Of a stretch of DNA of 64,000 nt, positions 27,385-35,220 are shown piece by piece (position 1 is the stretch's first letter; the number at the start of each line of letters is the position of its first letter). The DNA comes from Duganella sp. BuS-21. Lineage in GTDB: Bacteria; Pseudomonadota; Gammaproteobacteria; Burkholderiales; Burkholderiaceae_D. The notes under the pieces are model-generated. The model had not been told where the DNA came from, ran no database searches, and worked only from the letters and a program-made list of their open reading frames with translations. Location: NCBI GenBank assembly GCA_041874725.1, contig CP097466.1, positions 1,550,001 to 1,614,000 of the forward strand, read 5' to 3'. The position numbers and the translations under genes are program-made.

Positions 27385-28140
27385 TCAGAAGTTACAAAGC
27401 GTGAGCTCGAATGGTACATCATCTTCCAACGGCTTGGGTTTCAGGTCGCCGCCCTGCGAAGTGAAACGCACCCACAACATGTATTTGTTGGCCGAGATCT
27501 CGGGGATCGCGCCCATTGATTCATCGAGCGTCAGGCGCAGCATCTGGTACACCTTGCCCTGCAACATCTGCTGGTAGCTGCCGGCCACGGCGATCATCTT
27601 GACCGGACCGCCGGAATCGCGCAGCAGGCGCAGCACCAGGGCCAGGGCGTCGAACAGCGGCGCCAGCGGCGCGAACCAGGTGACGATGTCGTTGAAGCGC
27701 TGCTCGGCGGGACGCTGCTGCCAGGCGTAGTAGGACGGCAGGTCGAATTCGCAGGCGCCGCCCGGAATGATGGTGCGGCCGCGTATGCTCATCAGCCATT
27801 CGTTGTCGCGCACGTTCTGGCCGGTCTTGCCCTGGGCCGCGACCAATGCGCCGCTGACGCCGTCCAATTCATTGAGGATGGCGTCCAGCGTTTCGGCCTG
27901 GACGTTGGGATTCATGCGGTAGCCCAGCAGCGTTTGGCGCTGGCGCTCCAGTTCTTGCAGCAGATCGGATTTCAGGTCGGCGCGGCCGGCGACTTCGAGC
28001 ATGTCGAAAATGGTGGCCAGCGCGACATGGTGTTGCATCGAATGTTCTTGATGCACAAAGAACTTGAATTTCTCGTACAAATCCTCCAGGCGCAGCAACG
28101 TGCGGATGCGCTCGTTGAAAGGATATTCGTAGACGATCAA
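27385..28140 (-). CDS. zapD: Cell division protein ZapD
   Basis: 251 residues. A soluble FtsZ-bundling protein that binds the FtsZ C-terminal peptide (present in ftsZ at 2490-3716). It starts [25 protein letters not shown] and contains [19 protein letters not shown], both characteristic. An alpha-helical N-domain is followed by a beta-rich C-domain (from about 150). It lies between coaE and yacG; 106 bases separate it from coaE, so it may have its own promoter. Confidence 0.95.
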   Translation of the reverse strand: MIVYEYPFNERIRTLLRLEDLYEKFKFFVHQEHSMQHHVALATIFDMLEVAGRADLKSDLLQELERQRQTLLGYRMNPNVQAETLDAILNELDGVSGALVAAQGKTGQNVRDNEWLMSIRGRTIIPGGACEFDLPSYYAWQQRPAEQRFNDIVTWFAPLAPLFDALALVLRLLRDSGGPVKMIAVAGSYQQMLQGKVYQMLRLTLDESMGAIPEISANKYMLWVRFTSQGGDLKPKPLEDDVPFELTLCNF

Positions 28141-28246
28141 AATAACATCCCTCTATAGATGGACTTGCAAAGAATTCTCGTGATTTTGAAGCAAGCGAAG
28201 CAAAATTACAAACGTTGCGAAGGCATTATTGCCTTTCTACGCGAAA

Positions 28247-28864
28247 TTACCAGCGAATTTGCAGATAAATGGCGTGCAATCGGTCTACTTGGGCTTGCAA
28301 CGCGTCGATTTCTGCATGATTGACAATGACGTCATCGGCCGCCGCCAGGCGCTCGGCCCGGCTGACCTGGGTCGCCATGATGGCGCGCACCTGGGCCTCG
28401 GGCAGATGGCTGCGCGCCATCACGCGGGCGATTTGCACCTCTTCGGGACAGTCTACCGCCAACAGGCGCGCCACGCGTGCACGCCACGTGCCCGACTCGA
28501 TCAGCAGCGGCACGGCGTAGATGACGTAGCTGCCGGTGGCAGCGGCGCCGGCGGCGAGCGCGGCGTCGCGGATGCGCGGATGCAGAATGGCTTCCAGCCT
28601 GGCCTTGGCGCCGGCGTCGCCGAACACCAGCTGGCGCATGCGCGCGCGGTCCATGGCGCCGCTGGCGTCGGCGAACCCGGGGCCGAATTCGGCCACGATG
28701 GCCGGCATGGCGGGGCCGTGCGGCGCGGTCATGCCATGGGCGATGACGTCGGTATCGATGATGCTGGCGCCGCGCGCGGCAAACATGTCGGCCACGGTGC
28801 TCTTGCCACTGCCGATGCCGCCGGTCAGGCCGATGGCGAAAGGCTGCTTGCCGGCTGCGGTCAT
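28247..28864 (-). CDS. coaE: Dephospho-CoA kinase
   Basis: 205 residues; phosphorylates dephospho-CoA, the last step of coenzyme A synthesis. P-loop GGIGSGKS is at residues 15-22, followed by GASIIDTDVIAH, the substrate-binding DxD region, then YVIYAVPLLIESG and VDCPEEVQIARVMAR (lid). The start is the ATG overlapping the pilD stop (ATGA), consistent with coupled translation. The reading frame is open further upstream, but that part belongs to pilD in another frame. Confidence 0.96.
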   Translation of the reverse strand: MTAAGKQPFAIGLTGGIGSGKSTVADMFAARGASIIDTDVIAHGMTAPHGPAMPAIVAEFGPGFADASGAMDRARMRQLVFGDAGAKARLEAILHPRIRDAALAAGAAATGSYVIYAVPLLIESGTWRARVARLLAVDCPEEVQIARVMARSHLPEAQVRAIMATQVSRAERLAAADDVIVNHAEIDALQAQVDRLHAIYLQIRW

Positions 28865-29733
28865 GGATGGACGATGCTGTTGGTGAAGGCCGACAGCGGG
28901 CCACCGTATAGCAGCGCGATCAGGCCGGCCGCCGCCAGATAGGGGCCGAAGGGAATCGGGTTGTTGCGGCCGCGCTTGGCGTACACGATCAGGCAAATGC
29001 CGACCACCGCGCCCACCACCGAGGACAGCAGGATGATGGTTGGCAGCATGGCCCAGCCCATCCACGCGCCCAGCGCCGCCAGCAGCTTGAAGTCGCCATA
29101 GCCCATGCCTTCCTTGCCGGTGGCGAGCTTGAACAACCAGTAGATCGCCCACAGCACCAGGTAGCCGGCGGCCGCGCCGATCACCGCATCCTGCAGCGGC
29201 ACGAAGGTGCCGTTCACGTTCATCAGCAGGCCGGCCCACAGCAGTGGGAAGGTCAGGTCGTCGGGCAGCAATTGGGTGTCGGCATCGATGAAGGTCATGG
29301 CGACCAGTGCGTACAGGAAGAACAGTCCGGCCAGTCCGGCATAGCCGCTGCCCAGCTTCCACACCACCAGCACCGATAGCGCGCCGGTCAGCAGCTCCAC
29401 CGCCGGATAGCGTGGCGAAATCGGTGCCTTGCAGTTGCTGCACTTGCCGCGCAGGACCAGCCAGCTGAGCACCGGGATGTTTTCCGCCGCCGTGATCTGG
29501 TGCTGGCAATGCGGGCAGGCCGAGCGCGGCACCACCAGGTTGTAGCGCTCCGTATGCGGCGCCGGCTTGCCGCTTTCGGCGGCCACGTAGTTGTCCGACT
29601 CGCGCTGCATCATGATCGGCAGGCGGTGGATCACCACGTTCAGGAAGCTGCCGAACAGCAGGCCGAACAATCCGGCGATCAGGCTGATGGCGAGGTCGCC
29701 GGCGGGGGCGAACAACAGGGTCGATTGCAGCAT
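28861..29733 (-). CDS. pilD: Type IV prepilin peptidase / methyltransferase
   Basis: 290 residues, inner membrane, about eight segments. It cleaves the leader of type IV pilins and pseudopilins and methylates the new N-terminus. The cytoplasmic zinc loop has Cys73, Cys76, Cys98 and Cys101. The aspartyl protease residues fit Asp150 in FIDADTQLLPD and Asp214 in GYGDFKL. It is normally next to pilC and pilB; here they are 2.4 kb away because a two-component/isochorismatase module lies between. It overlaps coaE by four bases. Confidence 0.97.
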   Translation of the reverse strand: MLQSTLLFAPAGDLAISLIAGLFGLLFGSFLNVVIHRLPIMMQRESDNYVAAESGKPAPHTERYNLVVPRSACPHCQHQITAAENIPVLSWLVLRGKCSNCKAPISPRYPAVELLTGALSVLVVWKLGSGYAGLAGLFFLYALVAMTFIDADTQLLPDDLTFPLLWAGLLMNVNGTFVPLQDAVIGAAAGYLVLWAIYWLFKLATGKEGMGYGDFKLLAALGAWMGWAMLPTIILLSSVVGAVVGICLIVYAKRGRNNPIPFGPYLAAAGLIALLYGGPLSAFTNSIVHP

Positions 29734-29811
29734 GGGCGTCGAGAGGTCTTAAATAGTCACGGACCCATATTAAAGCATTACAGCAACATTGCGGCTGCTT
29801 TTTCCAATGGC

Positions 29812-29833
29812 ACTATCCCGTCGGGGGGATAGT
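29812..29833. promoter_or_regulatory. Palindromic site upstream of the LuxR-type kinase gene
   Basis: ACTATCCC-N6-GGGATAGT, perfect 8-bp arms around GTCGGG, 55 bases before the kinase start. A related palindrome (CTATA-N12-TATAG, with core CCGTGGGGG) lies at 31384-31405 in the other promoter of this module, so it is a candidate site for the module's own response regulator. Confidence 0.5.
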
Positions 29834-29888
29834 AAAAAGGTGGTGGTAATGGCAAGGTGGGGACTCGAACCTTGCCCGGAGCTTGTCC

Positions 29889-30677
29889 TTGTCGTTTCCT
29901 CAGACACCCATCTTGTTGATGCTCGGGCTGTTGCTGGCATGCCTGGTGTTGGCGGCCACTTTTGTGGTGTGCCTGCGCCGCGTGCGGCGCGCCTACGGCG
30001 CCCGGCTGCGGCTGCTGGCCGAGCGCGAGCGCGTGGCCACCGGCCTGCACGACACCCTGCTGCAAAGCATGCAGGGCATGATCCTGCGCTTCCAGGGCGT
30101 GAGCCACCGGCTGGCGGCCGACAGCCCGGAGCGCGCCACCATCGAGCACATCCTCGACCAGGCCGACGAGGTGCTGGCCGAGGGCCGTCACCAGATCCTG
30201 GCGCTGCGCATGCCGGTGGTCTACGGCGACAACCTGAGCCAGGCGCTGGCGGCCATCGGGCAGTCGCTGCAGGAAAATTTCGAGACCCGCTTCCGCATGG
30301 TGGTGAGCGGCGAGCAGGCCGCCATCAAAGGCGATCGGGGCGAAGAAATCTATGCCATCGTGCGCGAGGCGCTGTACAACGCCTTCCAGCACGCCCAGGC
30401 CGGCAACGTCGAGCTGGAGCTGGCGTATGGCTGCGAGTTTTTCGTGGTGTATGTGCGCGACGACGGCAAGGGCATGGAGCAGCCGCCGCGCGGCCTGGCC
30501 GGCATGCGCGAGCGCGCCGGTCGGCTGGCCGGCACGGTGGATGTGCTGAGCCTGCCGGAGCAGGGCACGGAAGTGATCCTCAAGGTGCCGGGCCAGATCT
30601 GCTACCAGGCGCCGTGCAAGCCGAGCCTGCGGCACCGGCTGCTGGCCTGGCTGGGCCGCACCGAAAGCCAGGGCTAG
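29889..30677 (+). CDS. NarL-type sensor histidine kinase (HisKA_3)
   Basis: 262 residues from a TTG start with GGAG 7 bases upstream; a TTG at 29883 is possible, and an ATG at 29919 lacks a ribosome site. There is a short N-terminus and one membrane segment (about 8-28, ILLMLGLLLACLVLAATFVVCL), with no sizeable sensor domain. HisKA_3 has phospho-His54 in VATGLHDTLLQSMQGM. The ATPase domain has IVREALYNAFQHA and VRDDGKGM. The C-terminus has two Cys (ICYQAPCKP). It converges on its LuxR-type regulator, the two stops sharing CTAG. Confidence 0.88.
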   Translation: MSFPQTPILLMLGLLLACLVLAATFVVCLRRVRRAYGARLRLLAERERVATGLHDTLLQSMQGMILRFQGVSHRLAADSPERATIEHILDQADEVLAEGRHQILALRMPVVYGDNLSQALAAIGQSLQENFETRFRMVVSGEQAAIKGDRGEEIYAIVREALYNAFQHAQAGNVELELAYGCEFFVVYVRDDGKGMEQPPRGLAGMRERAGRLAGTVDVLSLPEQGTEVILKVPGQICYQAPCKPSLRHRLLAWLGRTESQG

Positions 30678-31327
30678 CCGGCCAGCGGCCGCGGCCGGCT
30701 GCGCGTGCCGATGATGCCGCGCCCCAGCGCGATCAGCACGGCGTGGGTGCGGTCGTTGGCCCGCAGCTTGGACATCAGGTTCTTCATGTGCACCTTGACG
30801 GTTTCCTCGGCAATGCACAACTGGCGGCCGATCAGGCGGTTGCTCTTGCCGAGCGAGGCCAGCTCCAGCACCTGCACTTCGCGCGGCGTCAGCGTCTCGC
30901 CGGGCTGCTGGCGCGCCACCGCCTGCACCAGCAGCGGCGGCACGTGGCGGCGGCCGGCATGGACGGCGCGCATGGTGTCGAGCATTTCCAGCCGGGCCGC
31001 GCTCTTCAGCAGGTAGCCGGCGGCGCCGGCCTTGATGGCACGCATCACCAGCGCATCGCCTTCGTAGGTGGTCAGCACGATGATGGCGGCGTGGGGGAAT
31101 TCGTTGCGGATGAGGTGGGTCGCTTCAACGCCGTCGAGGTCCGGCATCTGGATATCCATCAGCACCAGCTGCGGCCGCAGGCTGCGGTACAGCGTCACCG
31201 CCTCGCGCCCACCGGCGGCCTCGGCCACCAGGCCGAAGCCCGGATCGCTGGCCAGCACGCTGGCGATGCCCTGGCGGAACACCGGGTGGTCGTCCGCCGT
31301 CATGACGGTGATCGGGGCCTGCTCCAT
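30674..31327 (-). CDS. NarL/LuxR-family response regulator
   Basis: 217 residues from MEQAPITV at 31327; the frame is open to 31378, but the receiver fold begins here and the length fits NarL. The receiver has Asp11-Asp12-Asp13, phospho-Asp58 in VLMDIQMPDLDG, and Lys at AAGYLLKSA. The C-terminal HTH is LTPREVQVLELASLGKSNRLIGRQL...TVKVHMKNLMSKL. Partner of the convergent kinase gene, sharing its stop codon bases. Divergent from the isochorismatase gene, with a palindrome in between. Confidence 0.93.
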   Translation of the reverse strand: MEQAPITVMTADDHPVFRQGIASVLASDPGFGLVAEAAGGREAVTLYRSLRPQLVLMDIQMPDLDGVEATHLIRNEFPHAAIIVLTTYEGDALVMRAIKAGAAGYLLKSAARLEMLDTMRAVHAGRRHVPPLLVQAVARQQPGETLTPREVQVLELASLGKSNRLIGRQLCIAEETVKVHMKNLMSKLRANDRTHAVLIALGRGIIGTRSRPRPLAG

Positions 31328-31383
31328 AAGGTATCGCTGCGCTCGATGGAAAGCATGACAGTGCCACAGCCTAGGCACTTTTG

Positions 31384-31405
31384 CTATAACTCCGTGGGGG
31401 TATAG
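31384..31405. promoter_or_regulatory. Palindromic site and extended -10 before the isochorismatase gene
   Basis: CTATA (31384-31388) and TATAG (31401-31405) flank ACTCCGTGGGGG. The left arm is also part of TGC-TATAAC, an extended -10 box on the plus strand. The motif resembles the one at 29812-29833. It lies between the regulator and isochorismatase starts. Confidence 0.45.
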
Positions 31406-31489
31406 GGAATTACCATCGTGCAGGGATGGCGCGCGGGCGGCAGGCGATTAAGCTGCCAGTTCGCTCCCCCCCACCGCAAAGGAAAGTCC

Positions 31490-32122
31490 ATGTCCGCCTC
31501 CGCTCCCCGCCGCGCCCTGGTCGTTATCGATGTGCAGAACGAATACATCAGCGGCAATTTCAAAATTGAATATCCTGACCCGCAATCGTCGCTGGTGCAG
31601 ATCGGCAAGGCGATGGACGCGGCGCGCGCCCACGATATTCCGATCGCCATGGTGCAGCACGTGCTGCCGCCCGACGCGCCGATCTTCGCCAAGGGCGGCT
31701 TCGGCGTGGCCCTGCACCCGGTGGTGGGCGCACGGCCGTACGACAAGCTGATCACCAAGGACTTGCCGTCGACCTTTGCCGGCACCGACTTCGGCCAGTG
31801 GCTCAAGGAAAAAAATATCGATACCGTGGTGATCGTCGGCTACATGACGCACAACTGTAACGACTCGACCATCCGCCAGGCCATGCACGAAGGCTACGCG
31901 GTGGAGTTCCTGCACGACGCGGCCGGATCGCTGCCGTATCGCAACCGCATGGGCATGGCGACGGCGGCGGAAATCCACCGTGTCGAATGCATCGTGCTGG
32001 AGTCCTCGTTCGCGGCCGTCCTCAGCACCGACGAATGGCTTGCCAGCCTGGCCACCGGCACGCCGGCGGCGCGCGACAACATCTATTTGTCGAACCAGCG
32101 CGCGGTGCTGGAACCTGCCTAG
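31490..32122 (+). CDS. Isochorismatase-family cysteine hydrolase
   Basis: 210 residues from the ATG after AAAGGAAAG; the frame upstream to 31418 is not needed. The catalytic triad fits Asp14 (VVIDVQNEY), Lys90 (LITKDLPSTF) and Cys123 (GYMTHNCNDSTIRQA), with a cis-peptide-type VGYMT before the Cys. Members hydrolyse isochorismate or small amides (nicotinamide, ureidoacrylate, N-carbamoyl compounds); the substrate is not determined here. Its promoter shares a palindrome with the nearby two-component genes, suggesting it belongs to their regulon. It ends 3 bases before the convergent pilC. Confidence 0.88.
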   Translation: MSASAPRRALVVIDVQNEYISGNFKIEYPDPQSSLVQIGKAMDAARAHDIPIAMVQHVLPPDAPIFAKGGFGVALHPVVGARPYDKLITKDLPSTFAGTDFGQWLKEKNIDTVVIVGYMTHNCNDSTIRQAMHEGYAVEFLHDAAGSLPYRNRMGMATAAEIHRVECIVLESSFAAVLSTDEWLASLATGTPAARDNIYLSNQRAVLEPA

Positions 32123-32125
32123 ACG

Positions 32126-33340
32126 CTAGACCACCGAACCGAGCTTGAAGATCGGCAGGTACATGGCCACCACCAGGCCGCCGATCAGCACGCCCAGGAT
32201 GACCATGATGGCCGGCTCCATCAGGCTCGACAGCGAGGCCACGGCGTCGTCGACTTCCTCTTCGTAGAAGTCGGCCACCTTGGCCAGCATGGCGTCCAGC
32301 GAGCCGGATTCTTCGCCGATGGAGACCATCTGTGTCACCATATTGGGGAAGACGTCGGCGTTCTGCATCGCCACCGTCAGGCTGGTGCCGGTGCTGACTT
32401 CGGTCTGGATCTTGCGCGTGGCGTCGAGGTAGACGGCGTTGCCGGCGGCGCCGCCCACTGAATCGAGCGACTCCACCAGCGGCACGCCGGCCGCGAACAT
32501 GGTCGACAGGGTGCGGGTCCAGCGCGCCACCGTGGCCTTGCGGATCACGTCGCCGAAGATCGGCAAGCGCAGCAGCAGCTTGTCCATGAAGCGCTGCATC
32601 TGCAAGGAGCGCTGCCAGGCCCGGAAGAAGAAGTAGATGGCCGCAAACAGTCCGCCGAATATCAGCCACCACCACGTCACAAAGAATTCCGACACCGCCA
32701 TCACGAACAGGGTCGGCGCCGGCAGGTTGGCGCCAAAGCTGGTGAACACCTCCTTGAAGGCCGGCACCACCCAGATCATGATCACCGCCGTGACCAGGAA
32801 CGCCACCGCCAGGATCGACACCGGATACATCAGCGCCGACTTGATTTTGGCCTTCATGGCCTGCGTTTTTTCCTTGTAGATGGCCAGCCGCGTCAGCAAG
32901 TCTTCGAGGATGCCGGCCTGTTCGCCGGCGCCCACCAGGTTGCAGAACAGCGGGTCGAAGTAGAGCGGGAACTTGCGGAACGCCTGGTTCAGGCTGGTGC
33001 CGGTTTCGATATCGGCGCGCAGGTCCATCACCAGCTTGGAGACGGACGGATTGGCGTGGCCCTTGCCGACGATGTCGAACGATTGCAGCAGCGGCACGCC
33101 GGCCTTCATCATGGTGGCCAGCTGGCGGGTGAACAGCGTGATGTCCTTGTCGGACACTTTCTTGCCCGAGCGGTAGGCTTTCTTCTTGACCTTGGTGACC
33201 ATGATGCCCTGGCGGCGCAGGGTGACGTTGACCACGGCCTCGCCGCCGGCGCGCAGCTCGCCGCGCACGGTCTTGCCGGTTTTATCCTTGCCCTCCCAGG
33301 CGAAGACCGATTCCTTGACCTGATTGCCCGATGTTGCCAT
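32126..33340 (-). CDS. pilC: Type IV pilus inner-membrane platform protein PilC
   Basis: 404 residues. Two GspF-like halves with membrane segments at about 170-190, 215-240 and 375-395. TRQLATMMKAGVPLLQSFDI and the repeat TRTLSTMFAAGVPLVESLD are the family signatures. The N-terminus (FAWEGKDKTGKTVRGEL) is typical. It couples the PilB motor to pilin assembly. It lies 10 bases after pilB; pilD, normally next, is displaced by 2.4 kb. Confidence 0.97.
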   Translation of the reverse strand: MATSGNQVKESVFAWEGKDKTGKTVRGELRAGGEAVVNVTLRRQGIMVTKVKKKAYRSGKKVSDKDITLFTRQLATMMKAGVPLLQSFDIVGKGHANPSVSKLVMDLRADIETGTSLNQAFRKFPLYFDPLFCNLVGAGEQAGILEDLLTRLAIYKEKTQAMKAKIKSALMYPVSILAVAFLVTAVIMIWVVPAFKEVFTSFGANLPAPTLFVMAVSEFFVTWWWLIFGGLFAAIYFFFRAWQRSLQMQRFMDKLLLRLPIFGDVIRKATVARWTRTLSTMFAAGVPLVESLDSVGGAAGNAVYLDATRKIQTEVSTGTSLTVAMQNADVFPNMVTQMVSIGEESGSLDAMLAKVADFYEEEVDDAVASLSSLMEPAIMVILGVLIGGLVVAMYLPIFKLGSVV

Positions 33341-33350
33341 GATCGTTATC

Positions 33351-35090
33351 CTATTCGTTGGTACAGCCGAGCACTTCTTCCAGGCTGGTCATGCCCGCCT
33401 TGACCTTGACCAGGCCGGACTGGCGCAGCGACTTCACGCCTTCTTGTTCCGACTTGGCGGCAATGTCCATGGCGTTGCCGTGGGCCAGGATCAGCGCCTC
33501 GATGGCGGGCGTGATCGGCATGATCTGGTAGATGCCGACGCGGCCCTTGTAGCCGCCGCCGTTGCAGCGCTCGCAGCCGACCGGGCCGTAGGGCTTCCAG
33601 CTGCCGTCCAGTTCCTCGGGCTGGTAGCCGGCCTTGATCAAGAGTTCGGGGGCGATCTCGACCGGCTGCTTGCAGCTGCACAGGCGGCGCGCCAGGCGCT
33701 GGGCGGTAATCAGAATCACCGACGAGGCGATGTTGAACGGCGCCACGCCCATGTTCATCAGGCGCGTCAGCGTGGACGGCGCGTCGTTGGTGTGCAGCGT
33801 GGAGAACACCATGTGGCCGGTTTGCGCCGCCTTGATGGCGATGTCGGCCGTTTCCAGGTCGCGGATCTCGCCGACCATGATGATGTCCGGGTCCTGGCGC
33901 AGGAAGGACTTCAGCGCCACCGGGAAGGTCAGGCCGGCGCGGTCGTTGACGTTGACCTGGTTCACGCCCGGCAGGTTGATCTCGGCCGGGTCTTCGGCGG
34001 TGGAGATGTTGATGCCGGGCTTGTTCAGTATGTTGAGGCAGGTGTACAGCGACACCGTCTTGCCGGAACCGGTCGGGCCGGTCACCAGCACCATGCCGTA
34101 AGGACGCTGGATGGCATCGAGCAGCAGCTCCTTCTGGTCGGGATCGTAGCCGAGGCTGTCGATGCCCATCTGCGCCTGGGTGGCGTCGAGGATCCGCATC
34201 ACGGTTTTCTCGCCGAACAGGGTCGGCAAGGTGGAGATGCGCAGGTCGATGGTCTTGGTCGGCGAGACGATCAGGCGCATGCGGCCGTCCTGCGGCACGC
34301 GCTTTTCCGAGATGTCGAGCTTGGCCAGCACCTTGATGCGCGACACCAGTTTTTCCTTGATCGAGATCGGCGGCTGGGCATGTTCGATCAGCACGCCGTC
34401 GACGCGGAAGCGGATGCGGTAAAACTTTTCAAACGGTTCGAAATGCAAATCCGAGGCGCCCATATTGACGGCGTCGATCAGCATCTTGTTGAGGAAGCGC
34501 ACCACCGGCGCGTCTTCGACCTCGTTGGCGGCGGCATCGGCGGCGGCCGCGCTGGCGGCGGATGGTTCCTCGTCCTCGGCGAACTGGATATCGGCCTCGT
34601 CGCCGGCCAGGTCGGCGATGCTCTGCTCGCTACTCTTGTTGAGGCGGGCCAGCAGTTGCAGCAGCGCGTCGTGCGCCACGATCACCGGTTCGACGGTGGA
34701 CTCGGTCTGGAACTTGATCTGGTCCAGCGCCTGGATATTGGTGGGGTCGGAAATCGCCACCGACATCTTGTTGCCGCGTTTGGCCAAGGCGATCACGCGC
34801 TGGGCCTGCATCAGCTTGTTGTCGATGATTTTGGCCGGCAGCGCTTCAATGCTGAGCGCGCTGACATCGATCAGGGGATAGGCGAAGGTTTCGGCGCAGA
34901 AAACGGCCAGGGCTTTCGATTCGATCACGCCGCTCGACAGCAGCACGTCGATAAAGGCCAGCTTCTCGGCCACGGATTTTTTTTGCAAGCTCTCGGCCTG
35001 TGTGGCGGACAGGCGTCCGGCCTGCAGCAATGCCCTCGCCAACCCCGGCATCGGGGCGCCTGGCGCTGCGTTAGGAAGGACTGCTGCCAT
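33351..35090 (-). CDS. pilB: Type IV pilus assembly ATPase PilB
   Basis: 579 residues. An N-terminal MshEN/T2SSE_N domain (about 20-150) and an acidic Ala-rich linker (165-193) precede the GspE-type ATPase, with Walker A GPTGSGKT (338-345), Asp box STAEDPAEI, Walker B IIMVGEIRDLETADIA and His box TGHMVFSTLHTND. The C-terminal zinc motif CSCKQ...CERCNGGGYKGR is intact. It powers pilus extension. First gene of pilBC. A TACAAT box on the minus strand (35185-35180) and a 14-bp palindrome lie upstream. Confidence 0.97.
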   Translation of the reverse strand: MAAVLPNAAPGAPMPGLARALLQAGRLSATQAESLQKKSVAEKLAFIDVLLSSGVIESKALAVFCAETFAYPLIDVSALSIEALPAKIIDNKLMQAQRVIALAKRGNKMSVAISDPTNIQALDQIKFQTESTVEPVIVAHDALLQLLARLNKSSEQSIADLAGDEADIQFAEDEEPSAASAAAADAAANEVEDAPVVRFLNKMLIDAVNMGASDLHFEPFEKFYRIRFRVDGVLIEHAQPPISIKEKLVSRIKVLAKLDISEKRVPQDGRMRLIVSPTKTIDLRISTLPTLFGEKTVMRILDATQAQMGIDSLGYDPDQKELLLDAIQRPYGMVLVTGPTGSGKTVSLYTCLNILNKPGINISTAEDPAEINLPGVNQVNVNDRAGLTFPVALKSFLRQDPDIIMVGEIRDLETADIAIKAAQTGHMVFSTLHTNDAPSTLTRLMNMGVAPFNIASSVILITAQRLARRLCSCKQPVEIAPELLIKAGYQPEELDGSWKPYGPVGCERCNGGGYKGRVGIYQIMPITPAIEALILAHGNAMDIAAKSEQEGVKSLRQSGLVKVKAGMTSLEEVLGCTNE

Positions 35091-35197
35091 AGTCGCGTCT
35101 GTCAGGTTGGAGGAGGGCGATCAGGGAATGATGCTCTCAGGCATTACTTTTGTAAAGCCTTTGTCGCCGACAAGAAACGATTGTACTCCGCTCTGTT

Positions 35198-35211
35198 GCG
35201 TGGGCCCACGC
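35198..35211. promoter_or_regulatory. Perfect 14-bp palindrome upstream of pilB
   Basis: GCGTGGGCCCACGC is fully self-complementary, 13-18 bases upstream of a minus-strand TACAAT box (35185-35180) that probably serves pilB. It lies where a -35 box would be and 9 bases past the corC-like stop. No T-run follows, so it is not an obvious terminator. Confidence 0.4.
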
Positions 35212-35220
35212 GATTACGGC

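Noticed and set aside
28219..28237. Small hairpin (AAGGCA-TTAT-TGCCTT) between coaE and zapD as a terminator
   Set aside because: The stem is only 6 bp and no T-run follows on the minus strand, so I do not call it.
29850..29880. A tRNA T-arm-like string (GGACTCGAACC) before the kinase gene, as if a tRNA 3' end and integration site
   Set aside because: Folding the complement as a T-arm leaves only two good stem pairs and the spacing to a CCA end does not fit, so it is not a tRNA; chance or very degraded remnant.
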